From contig NZ_JABMCB010000169.1 in the NCBI RefSeq assembly GCF_013359935.1, positions 118,660 through 182,659 of the forward strand: 64,000 bases of DNA. The letters are read 5' to 3'. The first letter of the stretch is position 1. Each line of letters begins with the position of its first letter. The translations under genes were made by a program, and so were the position numbers. This DNA is from Paenibacillus xylanilyticus (lineage in GTDB: Bacteria; Bacillota; Bacilli; Paenibacillales; Paenibacillaceae). The notes under the pieces were generated by a model, which worked only from the letters and a program-made list of their open reading frames with translations, ran no database searches and had not been told where the DNA came from. This document shows, piece after piece, positions 37,431 through 46,547 of the stretch.

Positions 37431-37459
37431 AGAATACCCCCCTATAGTATAATTATCAA
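37431..37459 (-). promoter_or_regulatory. CsoR-type promoter of the siroheme-like gene
   Basis: TTGATA (37454-37459) and TATTCT (37431-37436) are spaced 17 bp apart on the minus strand. The spacer is ATTATACTATAGGGGGG, the closest match in the window to the csoR autoregulatory site. Confidence 0.75.
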
Positions 37460-37530
37460 GCTTTTTCTTTATATATACAATTTGATTTAAATTCTTTTTC
37501 ATAATAAAGGAGCTACCTAGGTTTATTCTT

Positions 37531-38439
37531 TCACGATTCCCCTAAAGACCAGTTCTCTCCACCATCATTGCTTTCATAAACCGAATACTGATCTGTCACA
37601 ATGATGAGCCGATTGGGATCTTGTTTTGAACTTTTGATCCCCAAAGGCATCTCACCATTTAAGTCTACGTCGAGGTCAGACCATATTTCCAAATCAGTAG
37701 ATTTTAAAAATCCACTCTCTGTCATGATAATCGTTCCTCCATCGAACAAAGACAGTACTCCGTATGCGGGCTCGTTTGTAATCTGGATTTGTTCCAAATC
37801 TCTGCCCTTGACATTATAGCGAACCAGCCCTGATTCCGTTGCAGCCAAAATGGTCTCTTTAGCCGAAGGAAGTATAGAAATCGAATACGCCCCTTGGGGG
37901 ATACTTCCGATTTTGTTCCACTGTTTCCCACCATCCTTCGTTTGATACACATTGTTGTCAGCACTAGCCAACAACGCAATTAATCGACTTGAATTCCTCG
38001 GGTCCATCGCTAAGTAGTGCACATCCGGCTCATTGGGTTTTGCTTTATTTGGAAGTCCATTCTCTGCAGTTTCCCAGGTCTCCCCACCATCATTAGAACG
38101 TTTCACAAAACCATGGCCCGCGACAAAGATGTTCATGGGATTATTCGGATTCGTTTCAATTGCCATTACATCACTTGTCATAAGTTCTTTACGAGTTCGC
38201 TGCCATTTTTGATCTATAAATTCATATATACCATTATGAGTTCCCATCCATATGGTTGTATCATCATCTGCAAAACTAAAGATATGCGGATGGGTGGTGG
38301 ACTGAGGTGTTAATAGATCCAAATTTGCAGTCCTGTCTTCTCTACTCTCCCCCCAGAAAATAAAACCGACAATCACTACTAATGATAATGCGAGATAAAA
38401 TCCAACACCCAGGGATAGCCCTTTTTTCTTTTTTGGCAT
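37531..38439 (-). CDS. Membrane-anchored BNR-repeat beta-propeller
   Basis: The 302-residue protein has an N-terminal signal anchor (LGVGFYLALSLVVIVGFIFWG) and an outside domain with repeated Asp-box motifs: SNDGGETWE, TKDGGKQWNK and SNDGGENWS. The fold resembles F510_1955-type and photosystem assembly/sialidase-like propellers. No catalytic residues for sialidase are visible, so a binding or scaffold role is likelier. Related proteins turn up beside copper oxidases and YdhK-like lipoproteins in Bacillales. Confidence 0.7.
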   Translation of the reverse strand: MPKKKKGLSLGVGFYLALSLVVIVGFIFWGESREDRTANLDLLTPQSTTHPHIFSFADDDTTIWMGTHNGIYEFIDQKWQRTRKELMTSDVMAIETNPNNPMNIFVAGHGFVKRSNDGGETWETAENGLPNKAKPNEPDVHYLAMDPRNSSRLIALLASADNNVYQTKDGGKQWNKIGSIPQGAYSISILPSAKETILAATESGLVRYNVKGRDLEQIQITNEPAYGVLSLFDGGTIIMTESGFLKSTDLEIWSDLDVDLNGEMPLGIKSSKQDPNRLIIVTDQYSVYESNDGGENWSLGES

Positions 38440-38643
38440 GGGTCATTCTCCTTGTCTAAAATAATTTTAGGTCAGTATAGAGAAAAATTGTGAAGATTCT
38501 GCGTGTTTTGACGAAAATATAAAGGAGGACACCCTATATCTACAAGATGTAATAGCTTAAATATACAAGCGCATCAATAGCCAATGGTCAACACGATTTC
38601 CATGTATCAGCCCATGATCAGCTTTTAGTGGGGGAAAATCAAT

Positions 38644-38675
38644 AAAAAAACCCAATCAGCAGAGCTAATTAGGGT
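38644..38675 (-). terminator. Terminator after spoIIP-like gene
   Basis: On the minus strand ACCCTAAT pairs with ATTGGGT and is followed by TTTTTTT, 20 bp past the stop codon. Confidence 0.75.
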
Positions 38676-38691
38676 GAGTGCATACTTACTG

Positions 38692-39684
38692 TTATGAGAG
38701 GGTTGAGCCATGGTCTTCATGCCAGATTTGATGGATTACATCGGCCAAGATCGAAATCGTTCTATAATTTTCTTCAAGTACATTTTCTACACCACCGATT
38801 TCGATCAGGGCACTAGATTCAGCAAGCGATTGGTTGTATTGTCCGTTACCGCTAGAATGATCTTTTGAGTATATCCCCTTTGATATTCCGGGTATTTTCT
38901 TGTTTAATTTATTCTGTAATTTGGTGGCAAACTCCATCGTTTCTTGCCAATTGGGATTTTCTTTTCCTACGACAAAATATAATTGTGCATAGTTAAGTTC
39001 ATCAAACTCTATGGTCGTCTGATCTTTGGGTTGTGAATCACGATGGATATCAAAGACATAGTCAATGGATTTATGATTAGACAATTCTTGGCTCAATGTA
39101 TCCTTCGAATAACTATACGATTTAGCGTAATCGAAGTTCTTAACTACACTTGGATAATCAGCAGTAGATTGAATCACATTCATCCCCTTTGCTGTTAGTT
39201 TTTTAGTGAGGTCCTCTCCTAGTAAGGTGACATTAATATTAGAGTCAAATGCTTCATCTGCAGAGGTTTTGCCTTGCAGCTCCGGCAACCAAGATTCACG
39301 GTTATGAGTATGATAAATAAGAATTTGTGGTTGTGTGGATCTAGAACCACTTTTTTGCTGGTCTTTGTTTTTCGTGACGGTTATATTATTTGGCTTCTTA
39401 GTCACATGCTCATGGTTTGTATTTTCATTTTTTGTTTTAGTCGTTGATTTGGTTATCTTATCTTTAGAAGCCTGATTATCCTTACTCAGTTTGGTTACTT
39501 CTTTAGATTTTATTCCGACTGTTTGATCTGAAGTAATGTTGTTCATCTTTACCTGGTTGCGTGGAGGTAGGCTTTCCTCTTCAGGAATGAAGTCAATGTA
39601 CATAGGGATAACCTTCAAGGAAATTATGAAGGATGCTAGAAATGTAAAAACGACTAACTTACTCCTTCTTCTTCTACGTGCCAT
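38692..39684 (-). CDS. spoIIP: SpoIIP-like N-acetylmuramoyl-L-alanine amidase
   Basis: The start is ATG 39682-39684, giving 330 residues. The N-terminus is basic with one membrane anchor (LVVFTFLASFIISLKVIPMY), followed by a Lys/Thr-rich linker. The SpoIIP domain has ILIYHTHNRESWLPEL (first zinc His), FDIHRDS and ALIEIGGVENVLEENYRT (catalytic Glu). The amidase strips stem peptides during engulfment in sporulation. A plasmid or transposon-borne copy next to metal genes is odd; it may remodel wall during stress instead. No SpoIID partner is present. Confidence 0.85.
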   Translation of the reverse strand: MARRRRRSKLVVFTFLASFIISLKVIPMYIDFIPEEESLPPRNQVKMNNITSDQTVGIKSKEVTKLSKDNQASKDKITKSTTKTKNENTNHEHVTKKPNNITVTKNKDQQKSGSRSTQPQILIYHTHNRESWLPELQGKTSADEAFDSNINVTLLGEDLTKKLTAKGMNVIQSTADYPSVVKNFDYAKSYSYSKDTLSQELSNHKSIDYVFDIHRDSQPKDQTTIEFDELNYAQLYFVVGKENPNWQETMEFATKLQNKLNKKIPGISKGIYSKDHSSGNGQYNQSLAESSALIEIGGVENVLEENYRTISILADVIHQIWHEDHGSTLS

Positions 39685-39769
39685 TTCGTTCCTCACTTCC
39701 TTTTCGTTTTGTCTCTACCATTTCTATTCGCTTTTTCATAGAATAGAACAAATGCCCTTCCCTTACCCG

Positions 39770-39806
39770 CAATAAAAATAGGAAGGCCTTTGAAAGCCTT
39801 CCTTTG
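39770..39806 (-). terminator. Terminator hairpin
   Basis: AGGAAGGC (39780-39787) pairs with GCCTTCCT (39796-39803). The minus strand continues TATTTTTATT. It stops leftward readthrough toward spoIIP. Confidence 0.65.
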
Positions 39807-40008
39807 GATTTATATATCGATCTTATTGAATTAATTGCCTGTTCTCGACCTCAATTTTTTTACTTTTTCTTTTCATGTGTATACCAACAATGGTTAGCGA
39901 CTAAGAGGCTAGATCTTCTGAAAGATATTCTTTAATTTTTTGAGATTTTGAACACGACAGTCTATAAAGTATGTAGTTTAACTTCGCTACATATTGCAGC
40001 ATAAGAAA
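39807..40008. other. Intergenic stretch, no gene seen
   Basis: This is AT-rich sequence between two terminators. I see no open frame with a ribosome site. Confidence 0.4.
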
Positions 40009-40034
40009 GAATGACGTCATTACTGACGTCATTC
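40009..40034. terminator. Terminator after YdhK-like gene
   Basis: GAATGACGTCA and TGACGTCATTC are perfect 11-bp arms around TTAC, just beyond the YdhK stop codon. Confidence 0.7.
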
Positions 40035-40045
40035 ATCATAAAGAG

Positions 40046-40612
40046 CTATTTTGTAGAAAGTTCACTCTCTACTAACCATTGGTGATTTTTAACCGGGTTT
40101 CCACCGGTTGCTGGTGTATAATCGACCATATAAACCGTTGTTCTCTCAGCTGAGTCAATAGTGGCCTCAGCACCCATCATGCCTTCCATATGATCAGCTT
40201 CAAGGGTAACCTTGTCCCCTTCTTTTAAGGGCTCACTGCCTGCATCTTTGATTTCTTCTTGAATAACCCACTTATGATCCGGTATTGGGTCTCCTCCAGT
40301 AGTCGGAGTAAAAGTTACTGTGTAGGCTACCGTATCATATGCGCCTACTACTGTTGCCTTTGCTCCGTTCATACCCTCCATGTGATCAGCTTGAATGACG
40401 ACTTCGTCTCCAACTTTATAAGTAGGATTCTCCGCATCCTTTATACCCTCCGGAACCTCACCCGATCCTGAATGATCCATCTCACCCATATTCGAGTGCT
40501 CGCTTTCTGTAGCCGTGTTGGAATTGTTGCTGTTTTCCTTGTTCCCACAGGCACTCAACACCAATATAACTGCCAAGCTAAGTAAAACAAGTGATTTTTT
40601 CACTGCTTTCAC
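40046..40612 (-). CDS. ydhK: YdhK-type lipoprotein with two DUF1541 domains
   Basis: The 188-residue protein has a lipobox (AVILVLSACGNK) and a Met/His/Ser-rich spacer (HSNMGEMDHSGSG). Two copies of DUF1541 follow, each with VGDEVVIQADHMEGM-type and YTVTFTPTTGG-type strands and a HKWVI/HQWLV end. The family is extracytoplasmic and repeatedly next to copper-resistance genes, suggesting metal binding at the cell surface. The His/Met residues support that. The mechanism is unknown. Confidence 0.85.
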   Translation of the reverse strand: MKAVKKSLVLLSLAVILVLSACGNKENSNNSNTATESEHSNMGEMDHSGSGEVPEGIKDAENPTYKVGDEVVIQADHMEGMNGAKATVVGAYDTVAYTVTFTPTTGGDPIPDHKWVIQEEIKDAGSEPLKEGDKVTLEADHMEGMMGAEATIDSAERTTVYMVDYTPATGGNPVKNHQWLVESELSTK

Positions 40613-40721
40613 GCACCTTTACTTTTATTTTTTTGTACTTATGGGTGGGTGTAATCGAGTCACTTTAACATTTTACCCAAAAACTTTGAAGATATTGTGA
40701 AGATACTCCGATTGATTTGAG

Positions 40722-40836
40722 CATTTTAACAACTTCTTTTCAAGAATGTACGCTGAGCAAATGCTAGGAACAAATTGCATTTCTAGTTTTTTGGTGATAT
40801 TATCCCCTTGTTTAATTCAACTATCCTGGCCCGTTA
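40722..40836. repeat. Dispersed repeat C
   Basis: The segment contains AACAACTTCTTTTCAAGAA, GTACGCTGAGCA and AGGAACAAATTGCA in the same order as 53598-53718. The two direct copies are 12.9 kb apart and differ by small indels. It is non-coding in both places and probably a decayed mobile-element edge. Confidence 0.65.
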
Positions 40837-41000
40837 GTTGAACAAAAACAGCCGATCACATTGATCAGCTGCTTTCTTTGTTGTATTGAACTAACGTTTC
40901 CCGGTAGTAGAACAAAAGCAGCTCGCCCTCTTGGCCGACGGCCTCCTTGTTTACAGTGAGCTATCGTTCCCCGAAAGCAAAATCCGGACGATATTGTTTC
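40837..41000. repeat. Non-coding repeat-like stretch
   Basis: The phrase TTGAACTAACGTTTCCCG and relatives (ATTCAACTATCCTGGCCCG, GTGAGCTATCGTTCCCCG) recur three times at about 55-75 bp steps between 40815 and 40980. Each is followed by GAACAAAA/GCAAAA and a CAGC-containing segment. It looks like a local array of decayed element ends. I see no gene. Confidence 0.5.
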
Positions 41001-41020
41001 CTAATTCGACTTTATCAAAT

Positions 41021-41464
41021 CTATTTGGAATATATTTTTTGTAATAATTCCTTTTGCACAGGCTTAATATTGATGATATTTCTGATTTCTTTTGCCTTTG
41101 TTTCAGCATCATCAAGTGTACTTGCCAAACCTAGTTCTAATAGTATACCAGCTGCAACGGTCCCCGTTCTGCCCTTGCCTCCTCCACAGTGAAAGGCAAC
41201 TTTCTTGCCGGCGTTATGAGCTCCAACAACCTCATCAATTGCATGTTTAAAAAGCTCGGCTTCATTTTCTTTTGTATTGTCATCAAGCGGAACTTTCACC
41301 CACTTCACATGATCCGCAGGATACGCGCACTCTGTTGCTTCTTCCCGCAGATCCACCACGACTTCAATGCCTTCGTTAAGAACCATTGCCTCAACGTCTG
41401 CCGCTCCGCCCATAAAGATTTTGTCAGCAATGAGTGCATGGTACTTTTTCTCGGCATGATTCAT
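41021..41464 (-). CDS. Dual-specificity-type protein tyrosine phosphatase in the ars operon
   Basis: The 147-residue protein has the Cys-X5-Arg loop in FHCGGGKGRTG and an upstream general-acid Asp candidate (VPLDDNTK). The loop is glycine/lysine-rich like those of inositol- or small-molecule phosphatases. It starts 1 bp after arsC, so it is the fourth gene of arsR-arsB-arsC. Such CX5R proteins can reduce arsenate (Acr2-like) or be plain phosphatases; the sequence does not decide. It has no Cys pair like the thioredoxin-linked ArsC. Confidence 0.8.
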   Translation of the reverse strand: MNHAEKKYHALIADKIFMGGAADVEAMVLNEGIEVVVDLREEATECAYPADHVKWVKVPLDDNTKENEAELFKHAIDEVVGAHNAGKKVAFHCGGGKGRTGTVAAGILLELGLASTLDDAETKAKEIRNIINIKPVQKELLQKIYSK

Positions 41465-41465
41465 T

Positions 41466-41891
41466 TTACTTACCCTCTTTCAAGAATTGCTCTATACGAG
41501 CTTTGATTGAATCACGGACATCAGCGAATGTAGCTGTGATTTCTTCCTCCGTACCTGTCGCCTTTGCTGGATCATCGAAGCCCCAATGCCATCTTTCAGC
41601 CTTGTCATTACGTACAACGGGACAATTATCATTGGCATGACCGCAAAGCGTGATGATGTAATCTGCTTGTTTTAAAATCTCAGGATCAATTACATCCGAT
41701 GTATGATTTGAAATATCAATTCCAGCTTCTTTCATGGTTTGAACAGCACGGGGATTTAAGCCGTGAGCTTCTAGACCAGCACTTCTCACCTCGTATTTAT
41801 CACTTCCAAGTGCTTTCAAAAATCCATCGGCGATTTGGCTTCTGCAAGAGTTTCCTGTACACAAAAAGTAAACAAGTGGTTTGTTGTTCAT
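41466..41891 (-). CDS. arsC: Thioredoxin-coupled arsenate reductase
   Basis: The 141-residue enzyme of the low-molecular-weight phosphatase fold has the P-loop [18 protein letters not shown] with the nucleophilic Cys near residue 11. The redox Cys pair is in [13 protein letters not shown], and the DDPAKATG loop is present. It reduces arsenate to arsenite for export by the upstream-encoded ArsB. It lies 2 bp after arsB. Confidence 0.96.
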   Translation of the reverse strand: MNNKPLVYFLCTGNSCRSQIADGFLKALGSDKYEVRSAGLEAHGLNPRAVQTMKEAGIDISNHTSDVIDPEILKQADYIITLCGHANDNCPVVRNDKAERWHWGFDDPAKATGTEEEITATFADVRDSIKARIEQFLKEGK

Positions 41892-41893
41892 GT

Positions 41894-43345
41894 TTATTGA
41901 TCTCCTTTATCTTCGGTTTGGCTAACTTTTACTAGTTCATCTTGAAATTTCGCTTTGCCCATTTTTGTGTTAATCAAAGCTTTTACCAACATAGCGATAA
42001 CAATCAATACTACAGTGATAACCGCAATGATTAACCAAACATTTACGCTTGTTGCATGGATCAAATGAAGCCACAAATATAGTCCTGTCAATGTGATAAA
42101 GAGCGTTGGGATAGTGAGCACAATCCCAATTTTAAAATAACTCCCCCATGTGATTTTTACATCCTTACGGGACAGTACGTGTAACCATAATAGTGTTGCA
42201 AGCGAGCCGATCGGTGTGATTTTTGGACCCAAGTCACTGCCGATAATATTGGCATAAATCAGTGATTCTCGAATCACACCTTGCGTATTGGTCGCATCAA
42301 TAGCTAGCGCATCGATCATCACTGTGGGCATATTGTTCATGACCGAAGACAATATCGCAGCTAGGAATCCCATGCCGATTGTGGAGATGTAGAGCCCCTT
42401 GTCGGCAATGGCTTGAATGACTTTCCCAAGTTCATCCGTTAATCCCACGTTTCGTAGTCCATAAACTACGACGTACATACCAATTGAGAAAATCACGACT
42501 GCCCATGGAGCCCCTTTAATGAGCTTCCACGTTTGTATTGCCTGACTGCGGCGTGCAGCCAAAATAAACAAGATTGCAATAATCCCAGCGATGACAGACA
42601 CCGGAACTTGAATGAACTCGCTCATCAGGTACGCGACAAGAAGCACGGCTAAAATCACCCAAGAGAATTTGAACAGCTTCTTGTCTTTGATTGCATCAAC
42701 TGGCGTTTTGAGCTGACTGACTTCGTAGTTCCCTGGAATACTTTTTCTAAAAAACAAGAACAAGACCAGAAGACTCGCTAATATTGAGAAGAAATTAGGG
42801 ATAATCATCCGACTTGCATACTCCACAAAACCAATACCAAAGTAATCAGCAGAAACGATATTGACGAGGTTGCTGACTATAAGTGGGAGCGAAGTTGTAT
42901 CTGCAATAAAACCACTTGCAATAATAAAAGGCAAAATCATCTTTTGATCAAACTTGAGCGCTCGAACCATGGCAAGCACAATAGGCGTTAATATCAGTGC
43001 GGCACCGTCATTCGCAAAGAACGCTGCTACCCCTGCACCAAGTAGCACAACATAAACGAACATCAGCTTACCATTGCCTCTTGCGAGCCTTGCCATGTGT
43101 AGAGCAGCCCATTCAAAAAAACCGATCTCATCTAAAATAAGTGAAATCAGAATAATGGCTACAAAAGCAAGCGTGGCATTCCATACAATTCCTGTAACCG
43201 TACCCACATCGGATAGACTTACGACCCCAAATAGGAGAGCGAGAACAGCTCCAGCAGATGCTGACCACCCAATATTAAGTCCCTTAGGTTGCCAAATCAC
43301 AAAAGTGAGTGTAAGCAAAAAGATTAAAATTGCAATGAGTGTCAT
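41894..43345 (-). CDS. arsB: Arsenite efflux transporter ArsB
   Basis: The 483-residue protein has about 11-12 membrane spans. It carries the ArsB/ion-transporter segments [31 protein letters not shown] and [19 protein letters not shown]. It exports arsenite and antimonite using the membrane potential. No arsA is present. The start overlaps the arsR stop by 4 bp, so the two are translationally coupled. Confidence 0.95.
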   Translation of the reverse strand: MTLIAILIFLLTLTFVIWQPKGLNIGWSASAGAVLALLFGVVSLSDVGTVTGIVWNATLAFVAIILISLILDEIGFFEWAALHMARLARGNGKLMFVYVVLLGAGVAAFFANDGAALILTPIVLAMVRALKFDQKMILPFIIASGFIADTTSLPLIVSNLVNIVSADYFGIGFVEYASRMIIPNFFSILASLLVLFLFFRKSIPGNYEVSQLKTPVDAIKDKKLFKFSWVILAVLLVAYLMSEFIQVPVSVIAGIIAILFILAARRSQAIQTWKLIKGAPWAVVIFSIGMYVVVYGLRNVGLTDELGKVIQAIADKGLYISTIGMGFLAAILSSVMNNMPTVMIDALAIDATNTQGVIRESLIYANIIGSDLGPKITPIGSLATLLWLHVLSRKDVKITWGSYFKIGIVLTIPTLFITLTGLYLWLHLIHATSVNVWLIIAVITVVLIVIAMLVKALINTKMGKAKFQDELVKVSQTEDKGDQ

Positions 43346-43671
43346 GCTTCCTCCTCAGGACCACAGCAGTTTTTCAATCCTGCTATGTTGTCTTTCATGG
43401 AAGGCAGGTACGGATACACACATTGAACATATGCTTTCGCTTCAGGATTAAGGGAGTAGTAAACCCACTGCCCTTTTTTCTTTTCATTAAGAAAACCAGC
43501 TGCCTTCAGTTTTCGAAGGTGCTGACTGGCGTTTGGTTGAGACATCCCAATAATGTCTGTGATATCACATACGCAAAGTTCCTGTTCCTGAAGTAGCGCA
43601 ATAATGGTCAACCGCGTTTTATCAGCTAATAACTTATATGCCTCAGCCATTTCCTGAATTTTTTGTTCCAT
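43342..43671 (-). CDS. arsR: Arsenite-responsive repressor ArsR
   Basis: The start is ATG 43669-43671 after GGGGAGG, giving 109 residues. The winged helix has [26 protein letters not shown], with the classic ELCVCD arsenite site, then [16 protein letters not shown]. The C-terminal NCCGPEEEA adds another Cys pair. It is first gene of arsR-arsB-arsC-PTP. Confidence 0.95.
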   Translation of the reverse strand: MEQKIQEMAEAYKLLADKTRLTIIALLQEQELCVCDITDIIGMSQPNASQHLRKLKAAGFLNEKKKGQWVYYSLNPEAKAYVQCVYPYLPSMKDNIAGLKNCCGPEEEA

Positions 43672-43711
43672 ATGTACCTCCCCTGTGATTATCTTCGTTG
43701 GCTTCATTTAA

Positions 43712-43752
43712 TGATATAATCATATAATAAACCAATTATATAATCAATTGCG
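43712..43752 (-). promoter_or_regulatory. ars operator/promoter region
   Basis: ATATAATCA occurs twice, about 24 bp apart, flanking AATAAACCAATT. AT-rich repeated half sites directly upstream of arsR fit an ArsR operator overlapping its promoter. Confidence 0.45.
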
Positions 43753-43788
43753 AATATATATAAAATTATATAAAATTCAATTCACGAA

Positions 43789-43815
43789 AAAGCCGGTAAT
43801 AAAATTACCGACTTT
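43789..43815 (-). terminator. Terminator hairpin
   Basis: GCCGGTAAT pairs with ATTACCGAC around AAA. The minus strand runs into GCTTTTTCG. It isolates the ars promoter from the flavoprotein gene. Confidence 0.65.
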
Positions 43816-43964
43816 AACGTCGCTATCTTTTCTCTCGAACTAAAAATACACATTTTGACTTAATGAAAGAGTGACCGTCTTCCATCTTTAATATCCTTCG
43901 TCTGATACTCAATGACTCCCCTTCATTTTAGTTCACAGCTTATACCATTTCTAAATCCAATACC

Positions 43965-45002
43965 TCACAATTTTTTCGCAAGCGCTAGGACCGCTTTCTT
44001 CGCATCTTCCCCTGCACCTCGAATCGTCGCCGAAGCAAATGATGTCTGCCAGGGTATACCTACAAAATGAATATTTTCATCGATTTGTTTTAAGGGGTTA
44101 CCCAGGGAATCAAGAACATTCAATCCGTTAAGATATTCAAAATTTGGAATATAACCTGTAGCAAAAATAACGGCATCCACATCTTCACGAGCATCATCTG
44201 ACCACACTACACCTTTTTCCGTAAAAGCTTTAAACATATTTTTAGTGTCTGGCCTATTTTTATCAATTGCATCTTTATAAAAACCATTATCAAGGACACC
44301 TTCACTGTTTTTCTGCAGTAAGCGTTTACCCCAAGTCGATTGATCGAGTCTAAGTATGGTTAGCCAAAAATGAATATCTTTCCCCGCAATGACCTGCGGC
44401 TTAAATTTGATCGGACTTCTGGATGCAATTGTTACATGGGCCGCCCGGGCAAGTTCAACGGCTATTTGGACAGCTGAATTCCCTCCGCCCACAACAACGA
44501 TGCGTTTGTTTTTAAACTCTGCCTCATTTCGATAGTCTTTGGCATGAAGCATTTCCCCCTTAAATTGATCCATCCCTGGAATGTCTGGAATACGAGGATT
44601 TACAAATGCCCCACTTGCGCAAATGATGGACCGTGTAAGAAACTTTTCTCCGCTCAAGGTATGGACCGTATAGATATTGCCTTCCTTATCCCCCTTGATT
44701 ACTTCTTGCCCTGAGTATATTGGAAACTTAAATGTAGCCGCATAGGAAATTAAGTATTGAACAACCTCATCTCTGCGCGGATAATAATTTGCACCGCCTG
44801 GAAATATAAGTCCTGGCAATGAGGAGTACGCTGCGGGTGAGAACAACGTTAAGCTATCATAATAATTTGCCCATGATCCTAAATGTTCTTCACTTTTTTC
44901 GAGTAGAATAAAGCTCCGTCTAGCTTGCTGTAAGTAATATGCTGCTGCCAAACCTGATTGACCACCGCCAATGACAATGCAATCATAAATAATGTTTTCC
45001 AT
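43965..45002 (-). CDS. ArsO-like flavin-dependent monooxygenase
   Basis: The 345-residue protein has an N-terminal FAD site (DCIVIGGGQSGLAAAYYL), the SLTLFSPAAYSSLPG signature of the ArsO/CzcO-like group, a second NAD(P)H site (RIVVVGGGNSAVQIAVELA) and FATGYIPNFEYL. ArsO proteins travel with ars operons, but their exact reaction is not settled. It lies between the ars operon and the MarR-controlled flavoprotein. It is about 40-45 percent similar by eye to the protein encoded at 51273. Confidence 0.82.
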   Translation of the reverse strand: MENIIYDCIVIGGGQSGLAAAYYLQQARRSFILLEKSEEHLGSWANYYDSLTLFSPAAYSSLPGLIFPGGANYYPRRDEVVQYLISYAATFKFPIYSGQEVIKGDKEGNIYTVHTLSGEKFLTRSIICASGAFVNPRIPDIPGMDQFKGEMLHAKDYRNEAEFKNKRIVVVGGGNSAVQIAVELARAAHVTIASRSPIKFKPQVIAGKDIHFWLTILRLDQSTWGKRLLQKNSEGVLDNGFYKDAIDKNRPDTKNMFKAFTEKGVVWSDDAREDVDAVIFATGYIPNFEYLNGLNVLDSLGNPLKQIDENIHFVGIPWQTSFASATIRGAGEDAKKAVLALAKKL

Positions 45003-45017
45003 TTTGCCCTCCTTCTA

Positions 45018-45057
45018 TAAAAAAGCTACTGCATCACGTTAAGGATGTAGTAGCTTT
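45018..45057 (-). terminator. Terminator after the Cys-tail flavoprotein
   Basis: AAAGCTACT (45022-45030) pairs with AGTAGCTTT (45049-45057), with an inner CATC/GATG pair. The minus strand continues TTTTTTATAG. Confidence 0.75.
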
Positions 45058-45090
45058 GAATTCTTGTTTATCCGTAGCAAGAATTTGATC

Positions 45091-46479
45091 CTACCTTTCC
45101 GATTTTGAAGGAGAGCAGCAATTCGTAGAGGCTTCCTCCACTTGTACGGGTTCACAGCAGCTATCTGCACCACTAGCACCCAGACTGCAAACACCTGTCT
45201 CCGGCAGTTCCAGCTCTACTTTTTGTGCTGAATCCATATCTCCCACTAAAGCCGCTACAATGGATCTGACTTGCTCGTATCCCGTCGCCATTAAGAAGGT
45301 TGGTGCTCTTCCATAACTTTTAGCACCAACGATATAAAAGTCCTTTTCAGGTTGACGTAGTTCCTTTTCGCCATGAGGTCTAACTGTACCGCAGCTGTGT
45401 ATATTGGGATCAATTAATGGCGCGAGCTCATAAACGCAGTCTAAACTGGGGTCCATTAATACCCGCACTTCGCGGACAATCGATAAGTCAGGACGAGAAC
45501 CTGTATTACCTACGATTTCATCAATATGATCAATAACCACTTTTACATTTCGAATGGCTCCGGAAACCTGTATTTTTCCACCTTGTTGTTTAAGTTCTTC
45601 AATATGGAATGCCGTCATGACTTTTACTGTACCGGATTCAACCACCTTTTGAATTCGGGTACCCAGTTCTCCTCTTGCCTGTAGCCCGTCTAATTCTCGA
45701 CCGCCATACACATCTTCAATATTTGCCTTACGAATTGCCCAAACAATTTCAGTTCCCGATTCCTCTTTTTGAAGCTCTGCAAGTTCAAGCAAAGTGTTGA
45801 TCGCAGAATGTCCGCTTCCTACAACAAGAACTTTCTTGCCTTTATAACGATTTTTCTCTTTCCCTAATACAGCAGGAATACCGTATGAAATGTGGCTTTC
45901 AAGCGCTTTTTCTTCTTCTGAAAAAATACCGTCTGAACGAAGCGGGTTTGGATTGGACCATGTTCCAGAAGCATCGATAACTGCCCGCGCCTCATAAATA
46001 AACGGGGATCCGTTTTGTTCAACATGGATAACAAACGGAAGTTTCTCGCGTCCACTTGTTTTCACTTTGCTTAACCCTTTACGACTGATCGCAGTAACTT
46101 TCGTATTCAAATGCATGTATGGACTTACTTCAGGTAGTGCAGCCAAGGGTTTTAGATAATGCTCAACAATCTCCTTACCCGTTGGGATGGTTTCGTTTTG
46201 AGGAGCGACCCAATTCGTGGAAAGCAGCAATTCTTTAGCAGCTTTATCGATGTTATATTCCCAAGGTGAGAACAGACGTACATGTTCCCATTTTCTAATG
46301 TTTGCTCCCACTTCATCTCCGGATTCAAACAACATAAATGGCTCACCTTTTGAAATGAGTTGTGCTGCTGCCGCAAGACCAACCGGTCCAGCTCCAATGA
46401 TCGCAACAGGTAATTGGTTTGTTTCTTTTACGGGTGATTCGCAGCAGTTCACTTGGTTAACAGGGATACTTTTAAACAT
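45091..46479 (-). CDS. FAD/NAD(P)-binding oxidoreductase with Cys-pair tail, ars-associated
   Basis: The 462-residue protein has an FAD site (VAIIGAGPVGLAAAAQL), the segment VRLFSPWEYN, a second dinucleotide site (KVLVVGSGHSAINTLLELA) and GAKSYGRAPTFLMATGYEQ. It begins with NCCESP and ends with DSCCEPV and NCCSPSK; such Cys pairs suit binding of arsenite or other soft metals. A palindrome upstream matches one before the neighbouring marR gene, so it is probably MarR-regulated. The oxidation substrate is unknown; an organo- or inorganic arsenical is an inference. Confidence 0.72.
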   Translation of the reverse strand: MFKSIPVNQVNCCESPVKETNQLPVAIIGAGPVGLAAAAQLISKGEPFMLFESGDEVGANIRKWEHVRLFSPWEYNIDKAAKELLLSTNWVAPQNETIPTGKEIVEHYLKPLAALPEVSPYMHLNTKVTAISRKGLSKVKTSGREKLPFVIHVEQNGSPFIYEARAVIDASGTWSNPNPLRSDGIFSEEEKALESHISYGIPAVLGKEKNRYKGKKVLVVGSGHSAINTLLELAELQKEESGTEIVWAIRKANIEDVYGGRELDGLQARGELGTRIQKVVESGTVKVMTAFHIEELKQQGGKIQVSGAIRNVKVVIDHIDEIVGNTGSRPDLSIVREVRVLMDPSLDCVYELAPLIDPNIHSCGTVRPHGEKELRQPEKDFYIVGAKSYGRAPTFLMATGYEQVRSIVAALVGDMDSAQKVELELPETGVCSLGASGADSCCEPVQVEEASTNCCSPSKSER

Positions 46480-46500
46480 TATATTTTCCTCCTCAAAATT

Positions 46501-46517
46501 ACTTGCATTTTACAAGT
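46501..46517. promoter_or_regulatory. MarR-type operator upstream of the flavoprotein
   Basis: ACTTGC-ATTTT-ACAAGT is a 17-bp inverted repeat with the same geometry as the site before marR at 47032-47048. Confidence 0.55.
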
Positions 46518-46547
46518 ATTATATGAAGCAAATGGGATAACTAATTA

